A DNA stretch of 64,000 bases from DASQYE01 sp035940775 (GTDB lineage Bacteria; Acidobacteriota; Blastocatellia; Pyrinomonadales; Pyrinomonadaceae), in the NCBI GenBank assembly GCA_035940775.1, contig DASZEN010000017.1, positions 62,001-126,000 on the forward strand. The letters are read 5' to 3'. Below, in pieces: positions 42,734 through 51,878 of the stretch. The notes below the pieces were generated by a model. The model saw only the letters and a program-made list of their open reading frames with translations, had not been told where the DNA came from and searched no databases. The stretch's first letter is position 1; the number at the start of each line of letters is the position of its first letter. The translations under genes and the position numbers were made by a program.

Positions 42734-43307
42734 AAGATACTTGATGCCAGCCCTGATGCTATGCTTGACGGCCGCGTGGCCGGGCGCCCTCGCTGCTACG
42801 ACGACGGCGAGGGCGGCGGCACGCGCCTCGGCCGACGATCAGTCAGAGGTGCGCAGCGCCGTGCGCCAGGTCTTCGGGCAACTGAAATCGCGCCAATACG
42901 GCGCGATCTACGACGCGCTCCCGTCCGCGTCGCAACGACGCATCTCGCGCGAGCGTTTTACGGGCTCTCTCAGGCGCACCGGCGATATGTACGAGCTTGA
43001 TCGCATGGAGGTCGGCGCGGTGCGCGTCGCGGGCGACGTGGCAGCCGCCGATGTAGTGATGTACGGGCGCGTGTCGCGGCCCGTCGAGAGCGACGCAAAG
43101 GTAGTCGCGCAAGTGTATCTGGTTCGCGAAGACGGCAGATGGCGCGTCGCGGTGGGCGACCGCGCGACCCTCAGACAAATGCTCGCTGACTATCCGGACT
43201 TTACCGGGAAATATCCTTTGCGCGACCCACGCATCTACGTCAAACGCGACGGCCGCTGGGTGGACATAAGCTCGCTCGTGCGCCGCGCCGCCCGTCGCCG
43301 GGCCTGA
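42723..43307 (+). CDS. Exported hypothetical protein
   Basis: 194 residues. Signal peptide (MPALMLCLTAAWPGALAA). The mature part begins DDQSEVRSAVRQVFGQLKSR and continues VVAQVYLVREDGRWRVAVGD, a pattern like the NTF2-like/DUF4878 small exported domains that fold as a cone-shaped alpha-beta barrel. This assignment is tentative. The C-terminus is Arg-rich (VRRAARRRA). Confidence 0.6.
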   Translation: MRIKRYLMPALMLCLTAAWPGALAATTTARAAARASADDQSEVRSAVRQVFGQLKSRQYGAIYDALPSASQRRISRERFTGSLRRTGDMYELDRMEVGAVRVAGDVAAADVVMYGRVSRPVESDAKVVAQVYLVREDGRWRVAVGDRATLRQMLADYPDFTGKYPLRDPRIYVKRDGRWVDISSLVRRAARRRA

Positions 43308-43324
43308 CGGGGGCCGTCCGAGTT

Positions 43325-43582
43325 TCAGAGCAGGTCTGCAAACGAAAGCTGTGCCGTGTCGGCCGCGCCGCGCCGTGTGCGCTTTACGCCGTCGAGCGCG
43401 TCGCGCACCGATTGTAAGTGAAAGCGTGCGATGCGCGGCGTGATTCTGACACAGGGGATGCGTCCCTTTCGCGCCAGCCTGTGCACGGTGGATTCGCTCA
43501 CCTGAAGAATGGCGGCGAGCTGTCGCGCGGTCAGAAACTCTTCACGCGATTGATGCGTAGGTTGGGGAGCCGGTTCGCTCAT
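43325..43582 (-). CDS. Excisionase-type HTH DNA-binding protein
   Basis: 85 residues. The helix-turn-helix FLTARQLAAILQVSESTVHR, followed by LARKGRIPCVRITPRIARFH, is the MerR-like/excisionase (HTH_17) fold, which recognises short DNA sites as a winged helix. No integrase is adjacent, so it is more likely a small chromosomal regulator than a phage excisionase. It is convergent with the preceding gene. Confidence 0.78.
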   Translation of the reverse strand: MSEPAPQPTHQSREEFLTARQLAAILQVSESTVHRLARKGRIPCVRITPRIARFHLQSVRDALDGVKRTRRGAADTAQLSFADLL

Positions 43583-43615
43583 TTAGACTCACCCCGCCGA
43601 GAGAGAGGGGGGCCT

Positions 43616-44278
43616 CTATTTGTCTGTCGGAGGAAGCGAGAGCGCGACGTTGTAGCGGGCCGGGCCGTCCACTTCGACATCCTTCGTCACGGGGCCGACA
43701 CCCTTGGCCCATACCGTGAGACGATACACGGCCGCCTCCGGCGCCAGGCGAAAGACGAAGAGCCCGGTCTCGTTTGTGACGCGGCCATCAATCTTTTTCG
43801 CGCTGCCGTCGGGCCGAACGCGGGCGATCTCGACGCGCGCGCCGGGGACGCTCTTTCCCTCGGCGCTAAAGACGCTGCCGCGCACAAAGGCTATGGAGCC
43901 TTCATCGACCGTCAGAATCAGTTTGTCCGGCAGAGAGCGGATTTTTCCGGCGCGCACTTCGATGTCTTCGAGGCGTCCGACGCTCAGGCCGGGTTTGCGA
44001 AAGGTCAAGCCGTATCTGCCGGGCGCGAGTCCCGAAATAAGGAACTCGCCTTTGTCGTTGGTGGTCGCCCGTCCCACCTCGCTGTCTCCCTGCCGCACAC
44101 TGACCTCGACCTGCTCGGCCGCGCCACTGCGCGTGCGCACTTTGCCCTTGATGCCGCCCCGCGTCGGATCAACGCCCTGCGCCATTGTGGCAATAGTGGA
44201 AGTGGCGGCGCAGGCCGAAATCAACATGATCGCCAACAGAAGAGCGCCGCTCCATCTTTGCAACAACATTACTTTCAT
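43616..44278 (-). CDS. Lipoprotein with carboxypeptidase-regulatory-like domains
   Basis: 220 residues from ATG 44278; the longer frame to 44389 has no start support. Lipoprotein-type signal (LLLAIMLISAC). Two beta-sandwich repeats of the carboxypeptidase regulatory-like type: GGIKGKVRTRSGAAEQVEVS with TTNDKGEFLISGLAPGRYGL, and FVRGSVFSAEGKSVPGARVE with VTNETGLFVFRLAPEAAVYR. These domains usually serve as surface or adhesive modules; such genes are abundant in Acidobacteriota. Confidence 0.75.
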   Translation of the reverse strand: MKVMLLQRWSGALLLAIMLISACAATSTIATMAQGVDPTRGGIKGKVRTRSGAAEQVEVSVRQGDSEVGRATTNDKGEFLISGLAPGRYGLTFRKPGLSVGRLEDIEVRAGKIRSLPDKLILTVDEGSIAFVRGSVFSAEGKSVPGARVEIARVRPDGSAKKIDGRVTNETGLFVFRLAPEAAVYRLTVWAKGVGPVTKDVEVDGPARYNVALSLPPTDK

Positions 44279-44560
44279 TCTCGTATAATCCGTGTTCGTC
44301 CGTGAGCCGCCAGGCCACCGTAGAGGCCCGCAAGCGAGAGCCGTCATTATAACATGCGCCGGGCGCGGGGTGAGCTTCGGAAGCGCCACGGGAAGTGTTG
44401 ATGCGTCGAAGGCCGTTTCCTGTTGCTTTGCGCGCCCCGTTGCTGGTATTCATACGACGGGCGGGCTCCGCGCGGGCCGCGCCTCTTCGCGTATAATCTC
44501 CCCGCATCGAACCGGGCGATTTTACGAGTCGCCAAACCATAGATTCGCGGTCAGGCTTTT

Positions 44561-45673
44561 ATGTTAGCTGTCCCCTCGTCCTTCCGATTCGCCCAGGCCC
44601 CGCCCAGGGCTCACTCGTTGCGGCTTCTACGCGGCGCGCTTCTCGCGGTCGCTCCGGCGCTCGTCGTCGTCGTCCTCGCCTTACCACCATCTTCTGCTCG
44701 GGCACAGGAACAGCCGCCTCCGCCGCAAGCGCAGGAGCGACCGCGCCGCGTCCATACGGTGGTCGAGCAGGAGGAGGTCGGGCCAGATGATGTGCTGCGC
44801 GTCGACACAGACCTGATAATGGTGGACGCGGCGGTGACGGACGCGCTCGGGCAGCCCGTGCGCCACCTGAGCGCGAAGGATTTCAAGCTCTACGAAGACG
44901 GTATTGAGCGGCCCATCGCCTTCTTCAACGTGGAAAAGCGAGACGCCGGGACGCGCCCCGTAGCCATCGTTTTCGCACTCGACGTGTCGGGCAGTATGAC
45001 GCCGGAAGAGATCGAGCGCCTGCGCGGCGCATTGAAGATTTTCTCCGCGAAGCTGGCGGAGAGGCCCGCGCTTTTCGCAGTGATGTCGTTCGGGATGAAC
45101 GTCAAGACTATCCAGGGATTTACGAACGACCCGCAGAAGCTCGACCGCGCCTTCGAACGAATCGCGCGCGATCCGAACGGCCTTTCGACGCATGCCTACG
45201 ACGCCGTGGACGACGCCGTGCGGCTGCTCGTCAGAAAAGCGCCGCGCACGCGCGAGCGTCGCTTGATGAGGCGTGTCGTCGTCGCCATCACGGACGGCTT
45301 TCCGGTCGGCGATACGGTCGCGCCGAGCACCGTCATCGAGCGCGCCAACGCGGCCGACGTGAGCGTTTATACCGTCACGCTGCCGTCGTATTCGCGCCTC
45401 GTGGCTTCGACGACGCGCCCACCGCTGCCGACGCCGCTCGATGTCAGCGGGCTGGCCGAGCTAACGGGCGGGACAAACTCCTATGCGACGGATAAGGATC
45501 TGGAGTCGCTTTTCCGCTCGCTCGCCGAAGAGGTCACGTCAACCTATGTGCTGGCTTTCTATCCGTCCGAAGAGAAGCGGCGCGATGGTCGCCTCCACAC
45601 GATCCGTATCGAAGCGCCGCCCGGCCTGACCGTTCGCCAGAGCCGCCCCGGATATAAGAGCAATGAAAAGTAG
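44561..45673 (+). CDS. Exported VWFA-domain protein, acidobacterial type
   Basis: 370 residues. Signal sequence (GALLAVAPALVVVVLAL), Pro/Gln-rich linker, then VDTDLIMVDAAVTDALGQPV and DFKLYEDGIERPIAFF. This preamble is typical of the VWFA-related family that is expanded in Acidobacteriota. The VWA domain has the metal-ion-dependent adhesion motif DVSGSM, with YDAVDDAVRLL and AITDGFPVGD later. Function of the family is unknown, probably protein-protein interaction at the cell surface. Confidence 0.85.
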   Translation: MLAVPSSFRFAQAPPRAHSLRLLRGALLAVAPALVVVVLALPPSSARAQEQPPPPQAQERPRRVHTVVEQEEVGPDDVLRVDTDLIMVDAAVTDALGQPVRHLSAKDFKLYEDGIERPIAFFNVEKRDAGTRPVAIVFALDVSGSMTPEEIERLRGALKIFSAKLAERPALFAVMSFGMNVKTIQGFTNDPQKLDRAFERIARDPNGLSTHAYDAVDDAVRLLVRKAPRTRERRLMRRVVVAITDGFPVGDTVAPSTVIERANAADVSVYTVTLPSYSRLVASTTRPPLPTPLDVSGLAELTGGTNSYATDKDLESLFRSLAEEVTSTYVLAFYPSEEKRRDGRLHTIRIEAPPGLTVRQSRPGYKSNEK

Positions 45674-45757
45674 CGGGCAAACAGTGGCGTGCGAAACAGA
45701 GCGCGCCGTGAACGAGCCTACGGAACTCGCCCCGAGCCGCTTTTCACTGATTACATC

Positions 45758-45943
45758 TTAAAAGTCTTCGTCTTCCTCATCCTCGTCGAGACCATCCTCT
45801 TCGACGATGTCTAGTTCGACGGGATCAAGTCCAACTATTTCCAGGTCAGTCCCGCACTCTTCGCACGAGACGATATCTCCCTTGTCCGCGTCCGTATCGA
45901 CGTGGACATCTGCATCGCAATCGGGGCACGTTCCGGTCGGCAC
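45758..45943 (-). CDS. LysW/ArgW-like acidic zinc-ribbon protein
   Basis: 61 residues. A zinc ribbon with Cys6, Cys9, Cys27 and Cys30 (TCPDCDADVHV, VSCEECGTDLE), followed by IVGLDPVELDIVEEDG and an acidic tail. LysW/ArgW amino-group carriers share the layout CP.C...C..C...LEVVGLDP..L and an acidic end. True LysW ends EDWGE and uses the last Glu to carry the substrate; here the end is EEDEDF, so classical carrier chemistry is doubtful. LysX/LysZ/LysY/LysJ genes are absent from the window. A translational or metal-binding role is an alternative. Confidence 0.65.
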   Translation of the reverse strand: MPTGTCPDCDADVHVDTDADKGDIVSCEECGTDLEIVGLDPVELDIVEEDGLDEDEEDEDF

Positions 45944-46137
45944 TTCTGTTTACCTCCATCGCATTTGGTTGACAGCAGAGAGAGGCACACCCGTATGTTT
46001 ACTTGGGGAGGCTCCCACCTTGTTTTATCTTTAGAGACCGGGACAATCTAACCGCGCCCGCCGGATTTTGCAACACGGATTTTGCAAAAAGGGGTCGGCC
46101 ACAGGCCCGCGCCTTTGCGCCGCGAGTGATGAGGGTT

Positions 46138-47298
46138 CTAAGCGACCTGTGATAGGGCATCTTGCAGTCTACGGAGCGCGTTTTCCAGGATTTCGTCCTC
46201 GCGCGCGATGCATAACCGCATGTGATGATCCCAGGCGTCGCTGTCAGAGAATGCGCTTCCGGGCACGGCCGCCACGCCCGCCCTGTCGATCAGCATTTCG
46301 TTGAGCTGCATGGCGTCGCGAAAACCCGCCGGGATACGCGCCCAGATATAAAAGGCGGAGCCCGAATCGTAAAGCCGGAAGCCCAACCTTTGCAGCACCT
46401 CCTCGGCCCTCTTCCGCTTCAGGGCGAAGCGCTCGCGCAGTCGCGCATAATAATCGGGGTCGGCCATCAGCACCTGCGCCAGCGCGCGCTGAAGCGGCGT
46501 CGGCGAGCAAACATAAAAGACGTTGTTCGCATTATTGAGCGGCGCGATGAGAGCCCCGCTGCCGTAGGCGTAGCCGAGCCGCCAGCCAGAGATGTTCCAG
46601 GATTTTGAGAAGGAGTTGACGGTGATCGTGCGCTCCCACATCCCTTCGAGGGTCGCGATTGAGACGTGCGGCTCGCTGCCGACAACGTAGTGCTCGTAAA
46701 CCTCGTCAGCGATGCATAGCAGGTCAAGCTCGCGACACACATCTGCGATCAGCTCAAGCTCTGCCCGCGTAAAGACTTTGCCCGTAGGGTTGACGGGCGT
46801 GCAGGCTATTATGGCGCGAAGCGGAAAGGGCTTGCGCTCCTTTAACTGGCGACAGCGCGCGAACAACTCTTCCCCGTCCAGCTCCAAAGTATCTCGTCGG
46901 AGCGCGAAGACCTCCGTATGTCCGCCAAGCTCATCGAGGATGCGACGGTGATACGGATAATATGGCTCGAAGACCAGGGCCGATGCTCCCTTGAGGTAGG
47001 TTTGCGCGACCGAGACGAGACCGCCCGTCGCGCCGGGTGTAATCAGGAGTTCGAGCGGTGTCGCATCCGGGTCTACTTCGATCCGGTTGAGCGTGCGGAT
47101 TTTCTGCGCGACGGCGTGGCGTAGCTCCTGCGCGCCCTCGGCCGGGCTGTAATGATTCTGGCTCGCACTGATGATCTCGTTGGCGGCGCGCGCCAGTGCC
47201 GGATCAATCGCCAGTTCCGACTGTCCCTGCACCAGATTTCCGTTCGGCGGAACGAGCCGCGTGATTTTTCGGATGTCGGGTTTCATTTTGGCAGACAT
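46138..47298 (-). CDS. Class I/II aminotransferase
   Basis: 386 residues, PLP-dependent fold type I. The internal aldimine Lys is in VNSFSKSWNISGWRLGY, the Asn/Pro segment in CTPVNPTGKVFTRAEL, the Asp in CIADEVYEHYV and the C-terminal Arg in HHMRLCIARE. The group resembles aspartate aminotransferases of the AspC/PatA kind. It is transcribed divergently from a LysR regulator. The substrate is not fixed. Confidence 0.85.
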   Translation of the reverse strand: MSAKMKPDIRKITRLVPPNGNLVQGQSELAIDPALARAANEIISASQNHYSPAEGAQELRHAVAQKIRTLNRIEVDPDATPLELLITPGATGGLVSVAQTYLKGASALVFEPYYPYHRRILDELGGHTEVFALRRDTLELDGEELFARCRQLKERKPFPLRAIIACTPVNPTGKVFTRAELELIADVCRELDLLCIADEVYEHYVVGSEPHVSIATLEGMWERTITVNSFSKSWNISGWRLGYAYGSGALIAPLNNANNVFYVCSPTPLQRALAQVLMADPDYYARLRERFALKRKRAEEVLQRLGFRLYDSGSAFYIWARIPAGFRDAMQLNEMLIDRAGVAAVPGSAFSDSDAWDHHMRLCIAREDEILENALRRLQDALSQVA

Positions 47299-47346
47299 CT
47301 GCGTTTATCCTTTGAAAGGGATTAGCCTTTGAGGCCGTTTGGGACG

Positions 47347-47383
47347 TAATCTACATCTTTCGGGCCGATTTGTATAATCTACA
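47347..47383 (+). promoter_or_regulatory. Direct repeat and probable promoter between aminotransferase and LysR genes
   Basis: TAATCTACA occurs at 47347-47355 and again at 47375-47383, 28 bases apart. TATAAT at 47373-47378 overlaps the second copy, with TCTACA at 47350-47355 as a possible -35 (17-base spacer). This suits a promoter for lysR with an operator that the regulator itself could bind. Confidence 0.4.
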
Positions 47384-47457
47384 GTCTGCATTGAGCGGGC
47401 CGTCTATGAAAGGGCCGTTGCAGAGGGGCGGCGGGCGAACGCGTCGGACGAAAGCTG

Positions 47458-48354
47458 ATGGAACTGACGCAACTGGAATTTTTCCTGAAAGTGATCGAGG
47501 AGAAGAGCTTCTCGAAGGCGGCTGATCGTGTCTTTCGCACGCAGCCCGCCGTCAGCATCTCCATTCGACGGCTCGAAGAAGAGATCGGCGCGCCGCTCTT
47601 CGACCGCTCGCAGAAGACGCCGACGCTCACGGAGGCAGGCCAGATCGTCTACGACTACGCGCAGAGGATCATCGCGCTGCGCGACCAGGCGCGCGAGGCC
47701 GTCTCGGAGCTTTCGACCCTGAAGCGCGGCCGCGTGCGCGTCGGGGCGAATGAAAGCACCTCGATCTACCTGTTGCCGCACGTCATACTGACCTACAGGG
47801 AGACTCATCCAAACGTCAAGGTCGAAATCTTTCGCCACCCTTCCGAAAACCTGTCGCGTGAAGTCCTAGAGCGCAACGTCGATTTCGCCCTCATGGCTTC
47901 CGAGCCGAAGGATCGCGACCTCGAATCCTTTCCCGTGCTCAAGGACGAGCTGGTGCTGATTATGAGCCCGAAGCACAGGATGGCCGGGCGCGCGTCCGTC
48001 ACGGTCAGGGAACTCGGCGAGGAATCCTTTCTGGCGCACAACGTCAAGTCGGCCTCGCGCATAAAAGTTCTGGAGGTCTTCGCCAAACATCGCACGCCGC
48101 TCAACATCACGCTCGAACTGGCGACCGTCGAGACCATCAAGCGTTTCGTTCAACAGAAGATCGGCCTCGCTTTTGTTCCGCGTATGTGCGTGCGCGAAGA
48201 GTTGGAGCGCGGCACGCTGGCGAGCGTGCGCGTGCGCGGACTCTCTTATAACCGTACGCTCTGGGCCGCGCATCGTCGCGGCATGACCTTCTCGCACGCC
48301 GCCTCTGCATTTCTGGATGCACTGCGCCAGCACGCCAGCGTCCACGGGTCGTAA
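47458..48354 (+). CDS. LysR-family transcriptional regulator
   Basis: 298 residues, standard LTTR length. The N-terminal winged helix has LEFFLKVIEEKSFSKAADRV and FRTQPAVSISIRRLEEEIGA. The C-terminal effector-binding domain starts at about residue 90 (GRVRVGANESTSIYLLPHVI) and has the hinge and ligand pattern typical of CysB/LysR folds. It is divergent from the aminotransferase gene, so that gene is a likely target. The inducer is unknown. Confidence 0.9.
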   Translation: MELTQLEFFLKVIEEKSFSKAADRVFRTQPAVSISIRRLEEEIGAPLFDRSQKTPTLTEAGQIVYDYAQRIIALRDQAREAVSELSTLKRGRVRVGANESTSIYLLPHVILTYRETHPNVKVEIFRHPSENLSREVLERNVDFALMASEPKDRDLESFPVLKDELVLIMSPKHRMAGRASVTVRELGEESFLAHNVKSASRIKVLEVFAKHRTPLNITLELATVETIKRFVQQKIGLAFVPRMCVREELERGTLASVRVRGLSYNRTLWAAHRRGMTFSHAASAFLDALRQHASVHGS

Positions 48355-48590
48355 AAGCAGCCGTCCCATCTTAAAAGCCGGACGCATCCCGCCCGCGCCC
48401 CGGCAAAGAGCGCCCGCTCGATCATAACCAGGATTTATCTTCCCATAAAAACTATAACTTTGACTCGGCCCGGCCCGATCTCTAGGATGTCACACTTTGA
48501 AGGTTGAGTTTTCAGTCGCCTTCAGGGCGCACCACCCGCCGACCGGCTGAAAACATCCGGCGCAGAGAATCCGGGGGGGGCCGCATTCCA

Positions 48591-51413
48591 TTGATTAGAA
48601 CTCATCGGGAGAAGGTGCTCGAACACGGCGAGCGGCGTCTGGGCTGTGTCGCGCGCCTGACAGAGCCGGAGGAAATCTCAAGCCGTCTTCGCTCGTTTCT
48701 CAAGATCGAAGACAGGCGGCTACGCATCGCGCACCGGCTGGGAGCGGGCGGCATGTGGACGGCTCGCGCCCGCAGCTTCGTCATCGACACGCTCGTTGCT
48801 CATGCCTTCCGCATCGCCGCTGCGCCCGCCCGCGCAGTCACAGACGAAACGGCCCGCGCCGCCGGACTTGATTGTGCGCTTATCGCGGTCGGCGGTTATG
48901 GCCGCGCAGAGCTTTCACCCTTCTCCGACATTGACCTGCTATTTCTGCACGCAGATCGCCGCTCGTCGCGCTCGCGCGAGATGACCGAGCGCGTGCTGCA
49001 CCTGTTGTGGGATGCAGGGCTCGACATCGGGCACAGGTCTCATACGGTAGACGAATGCATCGCGGCGGCGCGCAACGATCCACACTTTCAAACGGCGCTC
49101 GCGTGCGTCCGCCCCCTGGCTGGCGACCGGGCCTTTCCTGACAAGCTCCGGGCGGCGCTTGAGCGCGAACGACGCAAGCACGGCGCCGCCTGGATTGCGA
49201 TGGCCCGACGCCAGCGCGACGAGCGCCATCTGAAGACAGACCGCGCGATCTATCTACAGGAGCCTAACGTCAAAGAGAGCGCGGGCGGATTGCGCGACCT
49301 GCACACGGCGTTGTGGGCGCTGAGCGCCCGTCACGGATGCGGCACGCTCGAAGACGTGCGCCTCCGGCGCGGGATTATCTCTGAGGACGAATACGCGCAG
49401 GCCCACGAGGCTTACAGCTTTCTTTTAAGGGTACGGCACGAGGCGCACTGGTTGACGGGGCGCAAGACGGATCGACTCGCGCTCGACCTACAGGGCGCGC
49501 TGGCCGAAGAGTTCGGCTACGTCTCCTCGCCGTACCTGCTCGCCTCCGAGCAGTTCATGCGCGACTATTACCGCCGCGCCCGCGCCGTTTTCTCACTCAG
49601 CGAAACGATGCTGGCGCGCGTCGAGGAAGAAGCGTCGAGTCCCTCGCCTGACGCGCCGCGCTGGTTCAATCGCCTGCGCCGCGCCCAGGCGGGCGAGCTG
49701 TTCTCGATCAGGGACGGCCAATTGAGATTCGAGCGCGACGCGCGCCTCTTTGCCGAGCGGCCGCAGCTTTTCTTTGAAGCGTTTGCTCTGGCACAGGTGG
49801 CTGGCGTCACTCTCGGCCACGACCTGCGCGAAGCAATGCGCCGCCATCTCTCGGCTCTGGATCATCGCTTTCGCGCTTCCGATGAATCGGCGCACGCATT
49901 TCTCAAACTCCTCGGCGTGCGCGGGCGCGTCGCTCACGTTCTGCGCCTCATGCACGAGGTCGGATTCCTGGGCCGCTACATACCCGAGTTCGGCCGCATC
50001 ACTATGCTCATCCAGCATGACCTCTATCATCATTACACGGTTGACGAGCATACGCTGCGGGCGGTCGAAGCGCTCGACCGTTTGCCTCGAACAGGGGAGC
50101 AAAGCCCGCAGGAACGCTCGGGCGCGCAACTCTCCACGGCCTTCGACGAAGTGAAAGACGCGTCATTGCTCTATCTCTCAGTGCTCCTGCATGATCTGGG
50201 CAAGGGACGGGGACGGGGCCACATTGCGCGCGGGGCGCATATCGCGCGTCGCGTCTGCGCGCGGCTGCAAATGGGCGCGAAGGACGCGGGTCTGGTCATG
50301 CTCCTTGTTCGTCATCACGTCCTGATGGCGCATCTCTCGCAGCGCCGTGATGTGCGTGAGCCGCGACTGGCGAAGAAATTTGCGGCCGATATGGGGAGCG
50401 TCGATGCTCTGAATATGCTGCTGCTATTGACTTACGCGGATTTGAACGGCGTCGGGCCCGGAGTCTGGAGCACCTGGAAGGGCACGCTCCTGCTCGAACT
50501 CTACCATCGCACGCGCGCGCACCTCCTGCTCGCACCCGGCAGCGACGCGCCCTTCTACGCGGCCGAGGCTGCCGCCAGACTCAAAGAGGAGGTCTTCAGT
50601 ATTTCGGGAGGGAAGCTCGCGCGAAGCGAGATCGAACGCCACTTCGCACTTCTTCCCCGGCGCTACGCGCGTTCGAGCGCCGCCGCGCAGGTCGCCTCCG
50701 ACCTCCTCCTGATAGAAGGACTGCGCGACAGCGGAGGCGTGATCGGTTTTCGCTGGCTGCCTCCGACCGGCGCGGCCACCGAATTGACGATTGCGGCCAG
50801 GGATCGGCGTGGGCTGTTCGCAGACCTCGCCGGGGCCCTCGCCGCGCAGGGCATAGAGATTCTGAGCGCCGACCTGAACACGCGCGGCGACCAGATCGCG
50901 CTCGATCATTTCGCGTTGCGCGACGCCGCGACTCGCCGCGCCATCGAAGAACACCGCCTGCCCTCGCTTGAGCGTGCGCTTCTGGCTGCGGCTCGTGGCG
51001 CGGGCGACGTGGCGGCGGCCGTCGAACGCTGGCGCACGCATCACGCGCCGCGACGCCTGAAAAGCTCTCGCGCCGTCCGCCGAACGGAACCCACCGTCGC
51101 TTGCGATAACGAGATCGCCGAAGCGGCGACCGTGGTCGAGGTACGCGCGGCCGACGAACACGGGCTCGCTTACAAGATCGCGAGCATTCTCACCGCATGC
51201 GGGCTCGACATCGACTGCGCCAAGATCGCTACGGAGAAGAGCGACGCGCTCGATGTCTTTTACGTGACGAACGCGGGCGGCGCAAAACTTACGGCCGCGC
51301 AGATCGCTGGGCTCACCTCGGCCCTGAAGAGTTCGCTCGCCGGAGCCCTGAGCGAGGGATGGCAGCCATCCACCACCGCCGTCCGCGCGAAAAGAGAGGT
51401 GATCGCAGGATGA
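48591..51413 (+). CDS. glnD: PII uridylyltransferase / uridylyl-removing enzyme
   Basis: About 940 residues. It modifies the PII protein encoded directly downstream according to glutamine level. The nucleotidyltransferase domain has GGYGRAELSPFSDIDLLFL at about residue 100, a GlnD-PII linker with KESAGGLRDLHT, the HD phosphohydrolase domain (HHYTVDEHTLRAVEAL, LLHDLGKGRG) and two C-terminal ACT domains (about 733-800 and 847-915). No ATG exists near the expected start. TTG 48591 gives LIRTHREKVLEH; TTG 48504 lies further upstream, separated by a run of eight G. The stop TGA overlaps the glnB/K ATG. Confidence 0.9.
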   Translation: MIRTHREKVLEHGERRLGCVARLTEPEEISSRLRSFLKIEDRRLRIAHRLGAGGMWTARARSFVIDTLVAHAFRIAAAPARAVTDETARAAGLDCALIAVGGYGRAELSPFSDIDLLFLHADRRSSRSREMTERVLHLLWDAGLDIGHRSHTVDECIAAARNDPHFQTALACVRPLAGDRAFPDKLRAALERERRKHGAAWIAMARRQRDERHLKTDRAIYLQEPNVKESAGGLRDLHTALWALSARHGCGTLEDVRLRRGIISEDEYAQAHEAYSFLLRVRHEAHWLTGRKTDRLALDLQGALAEEFGYVSSPYLLASEQFMRDYYRRARAVFSLSETMLARVEEEASSPSPDAPRWFNRLRRAQAGELFSIRDGQLRFERDARLFAERPQLFFEAFALAQVAGVTLGHDLREAMRRHLSALDHRFRASDESAHAFLKLLGVRGRVAHVLRLMHEVGFLGRYIPEFGRITMLIQHDLYHHYTVDEHTLRAVEALDRLPRTGEQSPQERSGAQLSTAFDEVKDASLLYLSVLLHDLGKGRGRGHIARGAHIARRVCARLQMGAKDAGLVMLLVRHHVLMAHLSQRRDVREPRLAKKFAADMGSVDALNMLLLLTYADLNGVGPGVWSTWKGTLLLELYHRTRAHLLLAPGSDAPFYAAEAAARLKEEVFSISGGKLARSEIERHFALLPRRYARSSAAAQVASDLLLIEGLRDSGGVIGFRWLPPTGAATELTIAARDRRGLFADLAGALAAQGIEILSADLNTRGDQIALDHFALRDAATRRAIEEHRLPSLERALLAAARGAGDVAAAVERWRTHHAPRRLKSSRAVRRTEPTVACDNEIAEAATVVEVRAADEHGLAYKIASILTACGLDIDCAKIATEKSDALDVFYVTNAGGAKLTAAQIAGLTSALKSSLAGALSEGWQPSTTAVRAKREVIAG

Positions 51414-51748
51414 AAAAGATCGAAGCCATCATCAGACCGCACCTGCTCGACGCGGTCAAGAACTCTTTGCAGGAGATCGACGTTAAGGGCATGACCGTCA
51501 GCGAAGTCCAGGGCTACGGCCGCCAGCGCGGGCACACCGAGACCTATCGCGGGGCCGAGTACCAGATAGATTTCATACCGAAACTCAAGATCGAGATCAT
51601 CATCCCGGACGACATAGAGGACATGGTCATCTGGGCCATTACCAGGGCGGCGCAGACGGGCAAGTTCGGCGACGGCAAAATCTTCGTCATTCCGATTGAC
51701 GATGTCGTGCGTATTCGCACAGGCGAACGCGGCGAAGCAGCGCTCTGA
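51410..51748 (+). CDS. glnK: Nitrogen regulatory protein PII
   Basis: 112 residues, full PII length. It has the T-loop with the uridylylation Tyr51 (GHTETYRGAEYQIDF), the B-loop TGKFGDGKIFV and the C-loop VVRIRTGE. It binds ATP/ADP and 2-oxoglutarate and controls ammonium uptake and nitrogen metabolism. Order glnD-PII-amtB indicates that it probably regulates AmtB directly, as GlnK does; GlnB is the alternative name. The ATG overlaps the glnD stop, so both are translated together. Confidence 0.94.
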   Translation: MKKIEAIIRPHLLDAVKNSLQEIDVKGMTVSEVQGYGRQRGHTETYRGAEYQIDFIPKLKIEIIIPDDIEDMVIWAITRAAQTGKFGDGKIFVIPIDDVVRIRTGERGEAAL

Positions 51749-51750
51749 TT

Positions 51751-51826
51751 AAGGGCGGCAGCGATGAGGGATGAAAGGAATGCTTCTACAGCTTGAATGC
51801 TTTTCTTGTTCATCGCTGCCGCCCTT
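51751..51826 (+). terminator. 17-bp perfect hairpin between PII and amtB
   Basis: 51751-51767 (AAGGGCGGCAGCGATGA) pairs perfectly with 51810-51826 across a 42-base loop that includes AGGGATGA. It may attenuate or process the mRNA between glnK and amtB, since both genes run in the same direction. Confidence 0.55.
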
Positions 51827-51878
51827 TGTTCGTTCCTCCCTTCGCTTTTCTCCTGATTTTCGGAGGTTTGTTATTGAT

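Noticed and set aside
43325..43582. Possible phage excisionase marking a mobile element
   Set aside because: Only the HTH protein is present; no integrase, att repeats or phage genes are nearby.
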